64,000 nucleotides of DNA from Phenylobacterium montanum (GTDB lineage: Bacteria > Pseudomonadota > Alphaproteobacteria > Caulobacterales > Caulobacteraceae): assembly GCF_018135625.1 (NCBI RefSeq), contig NZ_CP073078.1:4930501-4994500 (forward strand), written 5' to 3'. Shown in pieces: positions 18,710 to 26,496 of this stretch. The notes under the pieces were generated by a model. That model worked only from the letters and a program-made list of their open reading frames with translations. It was not told the DNA's origin and did not search any database. The position numbers and the translations under genes were made by a program. The stretch's first letter is position 1. Each line of letters begins with the position of its first letter.

Positions 18710-19060
18710 GTGACCGACCTGTCTCCCGAGATCGCCGACAAGGTGAACGACTTCATCGCCCGGACCGTGGCCGAAAACCCGGTGGTGGTTTTCATGAAGG
18801 GCGAGCCGGACCAGCCGCGCTGCGGCTTCTCGGCCGTGGTGGTGCAGATCCTGGATCACCTGGGCGTCGAGTACGCCGGTGTCGACGTGCTGCAGAGCGA
18901 GCCCCTGCGCCAGGGCATCAAGGCCTTCAGCGACTGGCCGACCATTCCCCAGCTCTATGTCGCCGGCGAATTCGTCGGCGGCTCGGACATCGTGCGCGAG
19001 ATGTTCCAGTCGGGCGAGCTGAAGACCTTCATGGTCGAGAAGGGCCTGCTGGCCGCATAG
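18710..19060 (+). CDS. grxD: Monothiol glutaredoxin, Grx4 family
   Basis: A 116-residue glutaredoxin with the CGFS active site (PRCGFSA, Cys38), the [16 protein letters not shown] block, [19 protein letters not shown] with the cis-Pro glutathione site, and [10 protein letters not shown] at the end. These proteins bind a glutathione-ligated [2Fe-2S] cluster and hand it to BolA partners and target enzymes. GTG at 18710 is chosen because GGAG lies eight bases upstream; a TTG at 18680 is the longer alternative. A BolA gene precedes it, supporting the expected Grx-BolA partnership. Confidence 0.94.
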   Translation: MTDLSPEIADKVNDFIARTVAENPVVVFMKGEPDQPRCGFSAVVVQILDHLGVEYAGVDVLQSEPLRQGIKAFSDWPTIPQLYVAGEFVGGSDIVREMFQSGELKTFMVEKGLLAA

Positions 19061-19068
19061 AGCGCGGC

Positions 19069-19482
19069 GTGAAGCCGCTCGAGCCGCCTGCAGGACAGCA
19101 GGTCTTCGCCTATTCCATCGAGCCCGCGGCCGAGGACTTCGACGTCAACGGCCACGTGAACAATGTCGTCTATCTGCGCTGGGTGCAGGAGGCGGCGACC
19201 AGCCATTGGTCGTCGCGCATGAACGAGGCCGAGCAGGCGGCCTGGGCCTGGGTTGTGCTGCGCCACGAGATCGACTATCGCCGCCCGCTGCTGCCGGGCG
19301 AGACGGCGCAGCTGCGCACCTGGGTGGGCCCGCGCCGCGGCCCGCGCTTCATCCGCTACGTCCGCATCGACGGCCCCGACGGCGAGGTCTGTGCGCAAGC
19401 CAGTTCGGACTGGTGCCTGATCGACGCCGAAAGCCGGCGGCCCGCTAGGGTTCCCGACTGGATGGCGGAGCGGTTCGGGTAA
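19069..19482 (+). CDS. Acyl-CoA thioesterase (hotdog fold, 4HBT)
   Basis: 137 residues from a GTG at 19069, eight bases after the grxD stop. The hotdog signature EDFDVNGHVNNVVYLRWVQEA contains the catalytic Asp equivalent of the YbgC/4-hydroxybenzoyl-CoA thioesterase group, and LRHEIDYRRPLLPGE is the following strand pair. It hydrolyses acyl-CoA in the cytosol; chain length cannot be inferred. The ribosome site is weak, so translation may be coupled to grxD. Confidence 0.88.
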   Translation: MKPLEPPAGQQVFAYSIEPAAEDFDVNGHVNNVVYLRWVQEAATSHWSSRMNEAEQAAWAWVVLRHEIDYRRPLLPGETAQLRTWVGPRRGPRFIRYVRIDGPDGEVCAQASSDWCLIDAESRRPARVPDWMAERFG

Positions 19483-19624
19483 GTCCTTTCTTCTGCTCGC
19501 CTTCTCTGGGCGTCGCCCGGGAAGGCGCCCCGGTCACCCGCTTCCCCACGTGCTGCTCCAGGGCGTCCGAATGGACGAAGCCGGAATTGCTGAGCGGCTG
19601 TTGCTGTTCGAAGCGGCTATTCAT
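19445..19624 (-). CDS. Possible small hydrophilic protein, 59 residues
   Basis: On the minus strand an ATG at 19624 is preceded by GGAGG eight bases upstream and opens a 60-codon frame starting MNSRFEQQQPLSNSGFVHSD and rich in Gln, Ser, Arg and Pro. It lies after the TetR gene and its last 13 codons overlap the thioesterase 3' end. A TTATAG about 40 bases before the start could be a -10 element. I recognise no family. The strong ribosome site is the main support; it could be chance. Confidence 0.35.
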   Translation of the reverse strand: MNSRFEQQQPLSNSGFVHSDALEQHVGKRVTGAPSRATPREGEQKKGLTRTAPPSSREP

Positions 19625-19711
19625 GGCGGAGCCTCCGCGCGGACTGGCTCCGACTATAAGGCGCGCGAACGCCCATGGGTTGTGCGAACCCAGATCAATT
19701 TTTCGGCAAAT

Positions 19712-20380
19712 TCAGCGCGAGAAGCCGGCCTCGGCGAAGTCCAGCATGCGCCGGATCAGGGCCTCGGTGTCGTCCTCGCGGGTCAGGCCATCCGACAGGG
19801 TGTTGAGGCGGTCGAACTCGGCGAAGCGGTTGTTGTGGATCATGCCGAGCACGAAGTGCAGCCGCCAATAGACCTCTTCTGCGGGCAGGTCCGGCCGGGC
19901 GGCCAAGAGCGCGTCGGAAAAGCGCCTCAGGTGCGAGACGTCGTTGCGCAGCACCTGGCGCATCTCCTCGGTGCCTTCGCTCCTGGCCCGGATCAGGAAC
20001 TGCAGCGAGATCAGCCGCTCGCCCTTGGGATCCAGCCAGCGCACCGGCGGGGCGATCAGCGCCTCCAGGATCGCGCGCACCGGCGGCTTGCCCTGATGCG
20101 CGTCGGCCGCCTCGTGCAGCATCCGCGCACGGGCCCGGTTCAGCTCGGCGGTGCGGCGCAGGAAGATGTCCAGCAGCAGCGCGTCCTTGGAGCGGAAGTG
20201 GTAGTTCACAGAGGCGAGGTTGACCCCGGCCTCGGCGGTGATGTCGCGCACCGAGACCTTCTGGAAGCCGTGCACGGCGAACAGCCGCTCGGCGGCGGCG
20301 AACACCAGGTTCTTGGTCGCCGCCTGGCTCTCCTGATCGGTCTCTTCGTGGTCCAGGTCGGCCGGATGCGGGTCGCTCAA
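19712..20380 (-). CDS. TetR-family transcriptional regulator
   Basis: 222 residues. The N-terminal helix-turn-helix is typical: FAAAERLFAVHGFQKVSVRDITAEAGVNLASVNYHFRSKDAL-like order, followed by a helical ligand domain of the CecR/DUF1956-like kind (ERLISLQFLIRARSEGTEEM). The best start is a TTG at 20380 that overlaps the stop of the upstream VWA gene (TTGA), giving MSDPHPADLDHEE; no ATG is available after that stop. Coupling to the VWA gene is likely. The ligand is unknown. Confidence 0.88.
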   Translation of the reverse strand: MSDPHPADLDHEETDQESQAATKNLVFAAAERLFAVHGFQKVSVRDITAEAGVNLASVNYHFRSKDALLLDIFLRRTAELNRARARMLHEAADAHQGKPPVRAILEALIAPPVRWLDPKGERLISLQFLIRARSEGTEEMRQVLRNDVSHLRRFSDALLAARPDLPAEEVYWRLHFVLGMIHNNRFAEFDRLNTLSDGLTREDDTEALIRRMLDFAEAGFSR

Positions 20381-21576
20381 CGCACGAGCTCGCGCATGGC
20401 CTTGTCCAGGCCTTCCAGGGTCAGCGGGTACATGCGGTCGTTCATGATCTGGCGGATGACACCGATGGAGGGGGTATAGTCCCAATGGCGCTCGCCCGTA
20501 GGGTTGAGCCAGACCACGCTATCGTAGATTTGCGTGACTCGGTCCAGCCAGATCGCGCCGGCCTCCTCGTTCCAATGCTCCACCGAGCCGCCCGGATAGG
20601 TGATCTCGTAGGGGCTCATGGTCGCGTCGCCGACGAAGATGATCTTGTAGTCGCGGCCGTACTTGTGGAGCACATCCCAGGTGTCCATCTTCTCGACGTT
20701 GCGCCGGCGATTGTCCTTCCACACGCTCTCATAGAGGCAGTTGTGGAAGTAATAGAACTCCATGGTCTTGAACTCGGTCCTGGCCGCCGAGAACAGCTCC
20801 TCGCAGAGCTTGATGTGGCTGTCCATCGAGCCGCCGATGTCGAAGAACAGCAAGACCTTGATGGTGTTGCGGCGCTCCGGCCGCATGACCACGTCCAGAT
20901 AGCCCTTGTTGGCCGTCTCCTTGATCGAGCCGTCCATGTCCAGCTCGTCCGGCTGGCCCTGGCGGGCGAATTTCCGCAGGCGGCGCAGGGCGACCTTGAT
21001 GTTGCGGGTGCCCAGCTCGACGCTGTCGTCGAGGTTCTTGTACTCGCGCTTGTCCCAGACCTTGATCGCCTTGCCGTGGCGGCCCTTGTCCTGGCCGATG
21101 CGGATGCCTTCCGGATGGAAGCCATTGGCGCCGATGGGCGACTGGCCGCCCTTGCCTCGGCCGCCGCCCTTCTTGCCCTCTTCATCGCCGTCGCCGTCGT
21201 CGCCCTCTTCCTTCTGGCGGCGCATCTGCTCGGCGATCATCTCCATCAGCTTGTCGAAGCCGCCCATGGCCTCGATCTGCTCGCGCTCCTCAGGGGTGAG
21301 GAACTTGTCGGACAGGGCCTTCAGCCACTCGGCCGGGATGTCGGAGAGGACGCCGTCGCTCATCTTCTCCAAGCCCTTGAAGACGTGGGCGAAGACGCGG
21401 TCGAACTTGTCCAGGTTGCGCTCGTCCTTCACCAGGGCGGCGCGCGAGAGGTAGTAGAAATCGTCCACCGAGCGGTCGATCACGTCGCGATCGAGCGCCT
21501 CCATCAGCATCAGATATTCCCGCAGCGTCACCGGCACCTTGGCCTGGCGCAGCTCGGTGAAGAAGTTCATGAACAT
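20377..21576 (-). CDS. VWA domain protein, CoxE-like
   Basis: 399 residues starting MFMNFFTELRQAKVPVTLREY, the usual N-terminus of CoxE-like proteins. An acidic/Gly-Lys-rich linker follows (about 150-175: EEGDDGDGDEEGKKGGGRGK), then a von Willebrand A domain whose MIDAS motif reads DIGGSM rather than DxSxS (near residue 252). The C-terminal part contains VGDATMSPYEI and WLNPTGERHWDYTPS. CoxE proteins usually partner MoxR AAA+ ATPases in maturing metalloenzymes; no MoxR gene is visible in this window. The ATG at 21570 is an alternative start. It is followed by an overlapping TetR gene. Confidence 0.88.
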   Translation of the reverse strand: MFMNFFTELRQAKVPVTLREYLMLMEALDRDVIDRSVDDFYYLSRAALVKDERNLDKFDRVFAHVFKGLEKMSDGVLSDIPAEWLKALSDKFLTPEEREQIEAMGGFDKLMEMIAEQMRRQKEEGDDGDGDEEGKKGGGRGKGGQSPIGANGFHPEGIRIGQDKGRHGKAIKVWDKREYKNLDDSVELGTRNIKVALRRLRKFARQGQPDELDMDGSIKETANKGYLDVVMRPERRNTIKVLLFFDIGGSMDSHIKLCEELFSAARTEFKTMEFYYFHNCLYESVWKDNRRRNVEKMDTWDVLHKYGRDYKIIFVGDATMSPYEITYPGGSVEHWNEEAGAIWLDRVTQIYDSVVWLNPTGERHWDYTPSIGVIRQIMNDRMYPLTLEGLDKAMRELVR

Positions 21577-21689
21577 GGGACTGTCCCGGTCGTTCGAACG
21601 CTCGTTTGGAACAAGATTGAACGCGGCCGGCTCCGAAGTCCAGCGCGGATCAAGCCGATAGGGTGCGGCGCGGAGGATGTTCGCTCGCG

Positions 21690-22223
21690 CTACCCCCGAC
21701 GGCGCAGGATGAACTCGTGGTCCCGGGTCTTGCCGACCGGGAACTCGTATTCGCCGACCTTCTCGAAGCCGTAGCGGTAGTAGAGCTGCTGGGCCTTGTG
21801 GTTCTGCGACCAGACGCCGATCCAGAGGTCGCGGCCGGGCTTGGCCAGCCAATCCAGCACGGTCTCCATCAGCCGCTTGCCGAGGCCGGTCCCTTGCGTC
21901 TGCTTGCGCACATAGATGCGCCAGAGTTCGCCGCAGCTCTCCGTCACCTCGGGGTGCGGCAGATGGCAGGGCCCGGCCAGGGCGTAGCCGATCGCCCGCC
22001 CGCCCGCCTCGGCGATCCAGAGGCCGAAGGCCGGGTCGACGGCCCAGGCGGCGTAGCGCTCGGGCGTGTGCGCCTCGGCCTGGAAGGCGGCCAGGTCCTC
22101 GGGCGGATAGAGGTGGGCAAAGGTGTCGGCGAAGGTTTCCCGGCCGAGCGCGGTCAGTGTTTCAGCGTCTTCCGGCGTCGCCTTGCGGATGGTGATGGGC
22201 GTCATAGATGCGGCTTGGCTCAT
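21690..22223 (-). CDS. GNAT-family N-acetyltransferase
   Basis: 177 residues with the GNAT fold: ITIRKATPEDAETLTALG at the start, GGRAIGYALAGPC for strand 4, ELWRIYVRKQTQGTGLGKRLMETVLDWL with the acetyl-CoA loop (QGTGLGKRL), and LWIGVWSQNHKAQQLYYRYGFEKVG at the C-terminal helix. It transfers an acetyl group from acetyl-CoA to an amine; substrate unknown. ATG at 22223 or 22205 may be the start. It is divergent from the deacetylase-like gene over 62 bases. Confidence 0.9.
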   Translation of the reverse strand: MSQAASMTPITIRKATPEDAETLTALGRETFADTFAHLYPPEDLAAFQAEAHTPERYAAWAVDPAFGLWIAEAGGRAIGYALAGPCHLPHPEVTESCGELWRIYVRKQTQGTGLGKRLMETVLDWLAKPGRDLWIGVWSQNHKAQQLYYRYGFEKVGEYEFPVGKTRDHEFILRRRG

Positions 22224-22285
22224 CCGGGCTCTTTCGCACAGCCGGGGGCTTCTTGGAATCGGCCGAATTGAGGCAGACTGGAAAT

Positions 22286-23206
22286 ATGAGCCTGATCCTG
22301 TTCACCCACCCCGACATGCTGGGCCACGAGCCGGGCCGCAATCACGTCGAGCGGCCGGATCGGCTGCGGTCGGTGATGGGAGCCCTGGACGACGCCACGG
22401 GCCTCGATCTCGACCGGCGCGAGGCGCCCGAGGTCGATGCGGCCGACCTGCTGCTGGTCCATCCCAAGGCCTATGTCGACGAGATCATCGCCGCCGCGCC
22501 CGCCACCGGCTTCGTCAAGCTGGACCCCGACACCGGCATGTCGCCGGGATCGCTGCTGGCCGCGCGCCGGGCCGCGGGCGGGGTGGCCGCCGCCGTGCGC
22601 GCCGTGGCGGCGGGGGAGGGGACCAGGGCCTTCTGCGCCGTGCGCCCGCCCGGACACCACGCCGAACCCGAGCGCTCCATGGGCTTTTGCCTGTTCTCCA
22701 ACGTCGCCGTGGCGGCGCGGGTGGCGCAAGGCCTGGGCTACGCTAAGGTCGCGGTGGTGGATTTCGACGTGCACCACGGCAACGGCACCCAGGCGGCCTT
22801 CGAGGCCGATCCCAGCCTGTTCTTCGCCTCGATCCACCAGTGGCCGCTCTATCCCGGCACGGGAGCCCCGTCCGAGACCGGGGTCGGCAATGTTTTCAAC
22901 ACCACCGTCGCGCCCATGTCCGACCGGGCGGTCTGGCGGCGGGCCTTCGAGGGGCTGATGCCGGCGCTCGACGCCTTCGACCCCGACCTGGTCATGATCT
23001 CGGCCGGCTTCGACGCCCACGCCCGCGATCCCCTGGCCGAGCAGGCGCTGGAGGCCGAGGACTATGCCTGGGCCACCCGCGCGATCCTCGAGGTGGCCCG
23101 GGCACGGTGCGGCGGGCGGGTTGTCTCCTCGCTCGAAGGCGGCTACGACCTCGAGGCGCTGGGCCAGTCCGCCCTGGCGCATGTGCGCGCGCTTGGGGAG
23201 GGGTAG
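22286..23206 (+). CDS. Histone-deacetylase-like zinc amidohydrolase
   Basis: 306 residues of the arginase/deacetylase fold. The active-site signatures are complete: RPPGHHAEPERSMGFCLFSN with the tandem His pair, VVDFDVHHGNGTQ carrying Asp and His zinc ligands, and SAGFDAHARDPL with the last Asp ligand. Bacterial members act on acetyl-polyamines or other acetylated small molecules or proteins. The ATG at 22286 gives MSLILFTHPDMLGHEPG, typical for the group. Divergent from a GNAT acetyltransferase gene, which may hint at opposing activities, though that is only positional. The histidine phosphatase follows after three bases. Confidence 0.93.
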   Translation: MSLILFTHPDMLGHEPGRNHVERPDRLRSVMGALDDATGLDLDRREAPEVDAADLLLVHPKAYVDEIIAAAPATGFVKLDPDTGMSPGSLLAARRAAGGVAAAVRAVAAGEGTRAFCAVRPPGHHAEPERSMGFCLFSNVAVAARVAQGLGYAKVAVVDFDVHHGNGTQAAFEADPSLFFASIHQWPLYPGTGAPSETGVGNVFNTTVAPMSDRAVWRRAFEGLMPALDAFDPDLVMISAGFDAHARDPLAEQALEAEDYAWATRAILEVARARCGGRVVSSLEGGYDLEALGQSALAHVRALGEG

Positions 23207-23209
23207 GAC

Positions 23210-23902
23210 ATGGAGCGGCTCGCCTCGGCTGCGCTCCAGTCCCAGAACATGTCGACGGACCCGAACGGCCCATCCCAGCCCGCCCCCTTTCAGCCGGATC
23301 TGGCTCCGCCGGACGTGGCCCAGGCCAAGTCTGCGCCCGGCGCCATCATCACCGTGCGTCACGGCCGGCCGAACGTCTCGCGCAAGGTCATGCTCAACGC
23401 GGCGGAATACGCCGCCTGGTGGGGCCGCTACGAGGAGACGGGGCTGAAGCCAGGCCAGGTTCCGCCACCGAGCCTTATGGACATAGTGCGCAAGGCCGCG
23501 GTGGTGCTCTCCTCCAGCCGCATCCGCGCCGTCGAAACGGCGGAGGCCCTGACCGAGGGCCGCGGCTTCGAAATCGACGACTCGCTGATCGAGGCCCCGC
23601 TGCCGCCGCCGCGCTGGCCATCCTGGCTGAGGCTGCCGCCCACCGTCTGGGGGGTGATCGCCCGCTTCTGGTGGTGGTTCCTGAACCACCACGAGGGCCA
23701 GGAGAGCCGCAAGCAGGCCGAAGCCCGCGCCCAGGCCGTGGCGGCGCGCATGACCGAACTGGCGCGCCAAGGCGACGTGGTCATCGTCGCCCACGGTTTC
23801 TTCAACACCATGATCCGCCGCTACCTCCGGCGCATCGGCTGGACGATCGTCGAGAGCGAAGGCGGCCTCAGCTACTGGTGCCGCCGCCGCCTGGTGCGGT
23901 GA
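23210..23902 (+). CDS. Histidine phosphatase family protein
   Basis: 230 residues. The phosphohistidine motif IITVRHGRPNVS lies near residue 50, VLSSSRIRAVETAEAL near 105 and the second catalytic His in VVIVAHGFFNTMI near 195. A mildly hydrophobic tryptophan-rich stretch (VWGVIARFWWWFLNHH, about 145-160) is unusual and may associate with the membrane. The N-terminal 40 residues are Pro-rich. ATG at 23210 has GGGGAGGGG close by; ATG at 23249 is an alternative. Linked tightly to the deacetylase gene. Substrate unknown. Confidence 0.85.
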   Translation: MERLASAALQSQNMSTDPNGPSQPAPFQPDLAPPDVAQAKSAPGAIITVRHGRPNVSRKVMLNAAEYAAWWGRYEETGLKPGQVPPPSLMDIVRKAAVVLSSSRIRAVETAEALTEGRGFEIDDSLIEAPLPPPRWPSWLRLPPTVWGVIARFWWWFLNHHEGQESRKQAEARAQAVAARMTELARQGDVVIVAHGFFNTMIRRYLRRIGWTIVESEGGLSYWCRRRLVR

Positions 23903-23931
23903 GGGTTCTGTTTGAATTCGTACAACAAATT

Positions 23932-23971
23932 CCGCTGATCCCGGCGAACGCTGGGACCCAGATCGTATGGC
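23932..23971 (+). repeat. Single degenerate copy of a dispersed palindromic repeat
   Basis: CCGCTGATCCCGGCGAACGC and the following GGGACCCAGATCGTATGGC match, with few changes, the arms of the inverted repeat at 47741-47865, including the flanking CGTATGGC of its right arm. It lies in the gap after the histidine phosphatase gene. Confidence 0.75.
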
Positions 23972-24085
23972 TCTGACGAGGCAGGCTAAAGGTGAGTTTC
24001 GGCGCAGAAGCTGGCGGTTGAGAGCGACCCGTTGCGGAAGCGCCGCCGCGAAGCGTAGCTTCAGCGTGAGGCGCGGGGGTGGCGA

Positions 24086-24448
24086 ATGTTCGGATGGTCC
24101 AAGAATAAGCCGGCCCGGCTGCAACCCGAGAGTAGATGGGTGACCCTGGTAGATGGGGACTGCATCAGCGTCACGGATGGCGAAGGCCAGATCAAACGCA
24201 TCAACAAAGCTGACCTATCCGGCCTCGCTATCGAGACAAATGATAGCGGACCATGGGGCGCGGATGTCTGGTGGCTGATTTTCGGCGATGAAGATCAGTT
24301 GGCCTGCACCTTTCCACAGGGAGCGACGGGCGAAGGGGCAGTCGTCGATTTCCTGACTTCGCTCCCGTCCTTCGACCACAGCGAAATGATCAAGGCCATG
24401 ACATCGACAGGGAACGCAGTCTTTCCTGTTTGGCGAAAGGCGGCCTAG
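24086..24448 (+). CDS. Hypothetical protein, 120 residues
   Basis: A cytosolic protein starting MFGWSKNKPARLQPESRWVT, rich in acidic and aromatic residues (GPWGADVWWLIFGDEDQLAC), with no signal peptide. The pattern of alternating strands suggests a small alpha/beta protein. I recognise no family. Its base composition is lower in GC than neighbouring core genes, as for the next two genes, suggesting an accessory patch. Confidence 0.6.
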   Translation: MFGWSKNKPARLQPESRWVTLVDGDCISVTDGEGQIKRINKADLSGLAIETNDSGPWGADVWWLIFGDEDQLACTFPQGATGEGAVVDFLTSLPSFDHSEMIKAMTSTGNAVFPVWRKAA

Positions 24449-24549
24449 CGAACGGTGAGTTCCGGGCTGGATGCTGGTGACGGCACCCGACCCAAAGTGG
24501 TCGCCGACGCAGCCAGCCCGCAGGCACCACCTGCTTGGCCATTGGTCAG

Positions 24550-24942
24550 TCATAAGTTTCGGGAGACAATCTCAACGTCCCCGCATCTCACGGCTTGAAA
24601 ATCGACGCTCACATGGTCTCCAGGTCTGGAGCTCTTCTGAAAGCTAATGACCAAGCGAGTTGGCGTCTCCCACGTCATACTGAGTAAGATCGTACTGTAT
24701 TCGTGGGACAGTGTGAGAATGTTTGTCGATGGTCCTGGCCGCCCTTTTTGTTTGAGGTCGACCAGGGTCTCGTCCCAATCACCGCCAACGTTTCCGATGA
24801 TTTGACTGCGCGCCGTGGCTATCCAGCGACCGTCTGGCGAAGGCTGATTGGATGACCACGTAATTGTTGGCGAGTCGTGGCATGCCGTAACCGCTGCAAG
24901 CAAAATGACAGCGGTGAGCGATAGGGAGCCTATTTTTTTCAT
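24550..24942 (-). CDS. Hypothetical lipoprotein, 130 residues
   Basis: The N-terminus MKKIGSLSLTAVILLAAVTAC is a lipoprotein signal with a VTAC lipobox, Cys21. The mature part is beta-rich (SPDGRWIATARSQIIGN, TRLVISFQKSSR) and has one further Cys near the C-terminus. No family recognised. The low GC content compared with the flanking core genes suggests transfer. It is probably anchored in the membrane facing the periplasm. Confidence 0.6.
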   Translation of the reverse strand: MKKIGSLSLTAVILLAAVTACHDSPTITWSSNQPSPDGRWIATARSQIIGNVGGDWDETLVDLKQKGRPGPSTNILTLSHEYSTILLSMTWETPTRLVISFQKSSRPGDHVSVDFQAVRCGDVEIVSRNL

Positions 24943-25047
24943 GCCCGCCGGCGACTGCGCATTCGAGATCAGCCTTCGTTTCGACTTGTCATTTCAGTGA
25001 ACATGGTACCCGTCAATGCCCGACGACGTTGGGTCTCCTTTCCACCC

Positions 25048-25527
25048 TCAGCGGCCCTTAGACAGGGGCGAAAGCCGCCCTGCCAATCGGTCGAACCCAC
25101 CATATGAAGCGTAGTCGGCAGCAGTAAACCGACCGCACCTCAAGTCGGGGTCGGCTCCACGCTCCAAGAGAAAGGTGGCGATCTCCTCATCACCGGCCCT
25201 CGCGGCCACCATGAGCGGCGTGACCCCATCTGCAGGCAGGTCCAACAGGGCTCCGCCATCCACGATCGCCCTGACCGCATCTAGAGACCCGCTCTGAACC
25301 GCAAGCATGAGACAGGAGGAATCTCCGCTCAACGTGATCGCATTCGGGTCCGCGCCGACAGATATCAACGCGCTTATTACGACGGCTTGATCGCCCACCG
25401 CTCCGCGCAGGCATGACCACATGAGAGGCGTAAATCCGCTCCCATCGCGCAGGTTGGCGCCACTCCCTGCGAGGGAGCGGATCGCTGGCAAGTCAGCGTT
25501 GTATGCGGCGAGATGCAGACCTTCCAT
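25048..25527 (-). CDS. Ankyrin-repeat protein
   Basis: 159 residues with about four ankyrin repeats: MEGLHLAAYNADLPAIRSLA, GFTPLMWSCLRGA...VISALISVGADPNA, LMLAVQSGSLDAVRAIVDGGALLD and GVTPLMVAARAGDEEIATFL followed by LERGADPDLRCG. Ankyrin repeats bind proteins; no enzymatic domain and no signal peptide are present. ATG at 25527 places the first repeat at the N-terminus; a longer frame upstream adds only Arg-rich residues. It lies in the accessory patch. Confidence 0.8.
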   Translation of the reverse strand: MEGLHLAAYNADLPAIRSLAGSGANLRDGSGFTPLMWSCLRGAVGDQAVVISALISVGADPNAITLSGDSSCLMLAVQSGSLDAVRAIVDGGALLDLPADGVTPLMVAARAGDEEIATFLLERGADPDLRCGRFTAADYASYGGFDRLAGRLSPLSKGR

Positions 25528-25605
25528 GCTTGACCATAGCCGATCGGCGCGGCGGCTCCCCACCCTCCTCAACCCTCCGGAACGTCCGGTTCCGGGAACC
25601 TCGCG

Positions 25606-26160
25606 CTATCCTAAGCCCGGCCACCACGCCTCCGCCCGCTTCTGGCAGGCCAGGATCCAGTCGGACTTGGCGTCGTTGTAGGCCAGCATGTCGTGGGCGG
25701 CGATCCGGGCGGCCTTTTCCTTCTCCGCCTCGTAGGCCAGGGCCTGGCCCGGGTGGGCGCGCAGATAGTCGCGGAAGGCGAGGTGGCGGGCGATCTCGCC
25801 TGAGCCCGCCTGCCAGCAATGCACATGGAACAGCCGGCGCCCGGTTTCCGCATCGCTGAGCACGCAGAAGCGCCGGCCGGGCAGGCCGAATTCGCCGCGC
25901 CAGACATAGCCGAGCGCGACGACCTCAGCCTCCTTGGCGTCCAGGGCGGCGAGATCGCGCACGATCGGCAAGAGATCGACGATCGGCTTGGCCTTGATGC
26001 CGGGGATCGCGGTCGAGCCGATGTGGTGGACGGTGATCAGGTTCTCGCCCAACACGCCCGCCAGCCGGGCCGATTCGGTTGCCGCCTGGACCGCCCAGGC
26101 GGGATCGTGCGGCCAGAGCTCGACCGAAACCTGTTCCGAAGCCGGGCGAAACCGTTCCAT
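25606..26160 (-). CDS. GrpB family protein (UPF0157, nucleotidyltransferase-like)
   Basis: 184 residues. The family motif VHHIGSTAIPGIKAKPIVDL is near residue 45, the GST plus D region resembling a minimal nucleotidyltransferase, and FHVHCWQAGSGEIARHLAFR is near 115. GrpB-like domains also occur fused to dephospho-CoA kinases, but the biochemical role of stand-alone members is unsettled. The protein is divergent from xseB over 86 bases. Confidence 0.88.
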   Translation of the reverse strand: MERFRPASEQVSVELWPHDPAWAVQAATESARLAGVLGENLITVHHIGSTAIPGIKAKPIVDLLPIVRDLAALDAKEAEVVALGYVWRGEFGLPGRRFCVLSDAETGRRLFHVHCWQAGSGEIARHLAFRDYLRAHPGQALAYEAEKEKAARIAAHDMLAYNDAKSDWILACQKRAEAWWPGLG

Positions 26161-26246
26161 CGCATCTTCCCAATCGCTGAAATCCGGGTTTTCACCACCG
26201 CCGATCCGGCTCTAAGCTAACCCAGCACACAGGTTTTGAAGAACAC

Positions 26247-26489
26247 ATGCCCGACACCGCCGACATCGCCGCCATGAGCTTCGAACAGGCCCTGGCGGAA
26301 CTGGAGAAGATCGTCGGCGCCCTCGAATCGGGCCAGGCCCCGCTGGAGGCCTCGATCGAGATGTATGAGCGCGGCGCGGCGCTGAAGGCGCACTGCGAAA
26401 AGCGGCTGGAGGCGGCTCGTCTCCGGGTCGAAAAGATCGTCGTCGGACCGCAAGGCGTCACCGGCGCCGAGCCGGCCGAATTCACCTAA
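26247..26489 (+). CDS. xseB: Exodeoxyribonuclease VII small subunit
   Basis: 80 residues with the complete XseB pattern: [20 protein letters not shown] followed by [25 protein letters not shown] and a helical tail. It assembles in several copies with the XseA catalytic subunit to degrade single-stranded DNA from both ends. XseA is not in this window. It precedes ispA by seven bases and dxs, an order widely shared among proteobacteria. Confidence 0.95.
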   Translation: MPDTADIAAMSFEQALAELEKIVGALESGQAPLEASIEMYERGAALKAHCEKRLEAARLRVEKIVVGPQGVTGAEPAEFT

Positions 26490-26496
26490 GCCCGCC

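Noticed and set aside
22220-24124. A 634-codon antisense frame over the deacetylase and phosphatase genes
   Set aside because: It mirrors two well-supported genes and has shadow-type composition.
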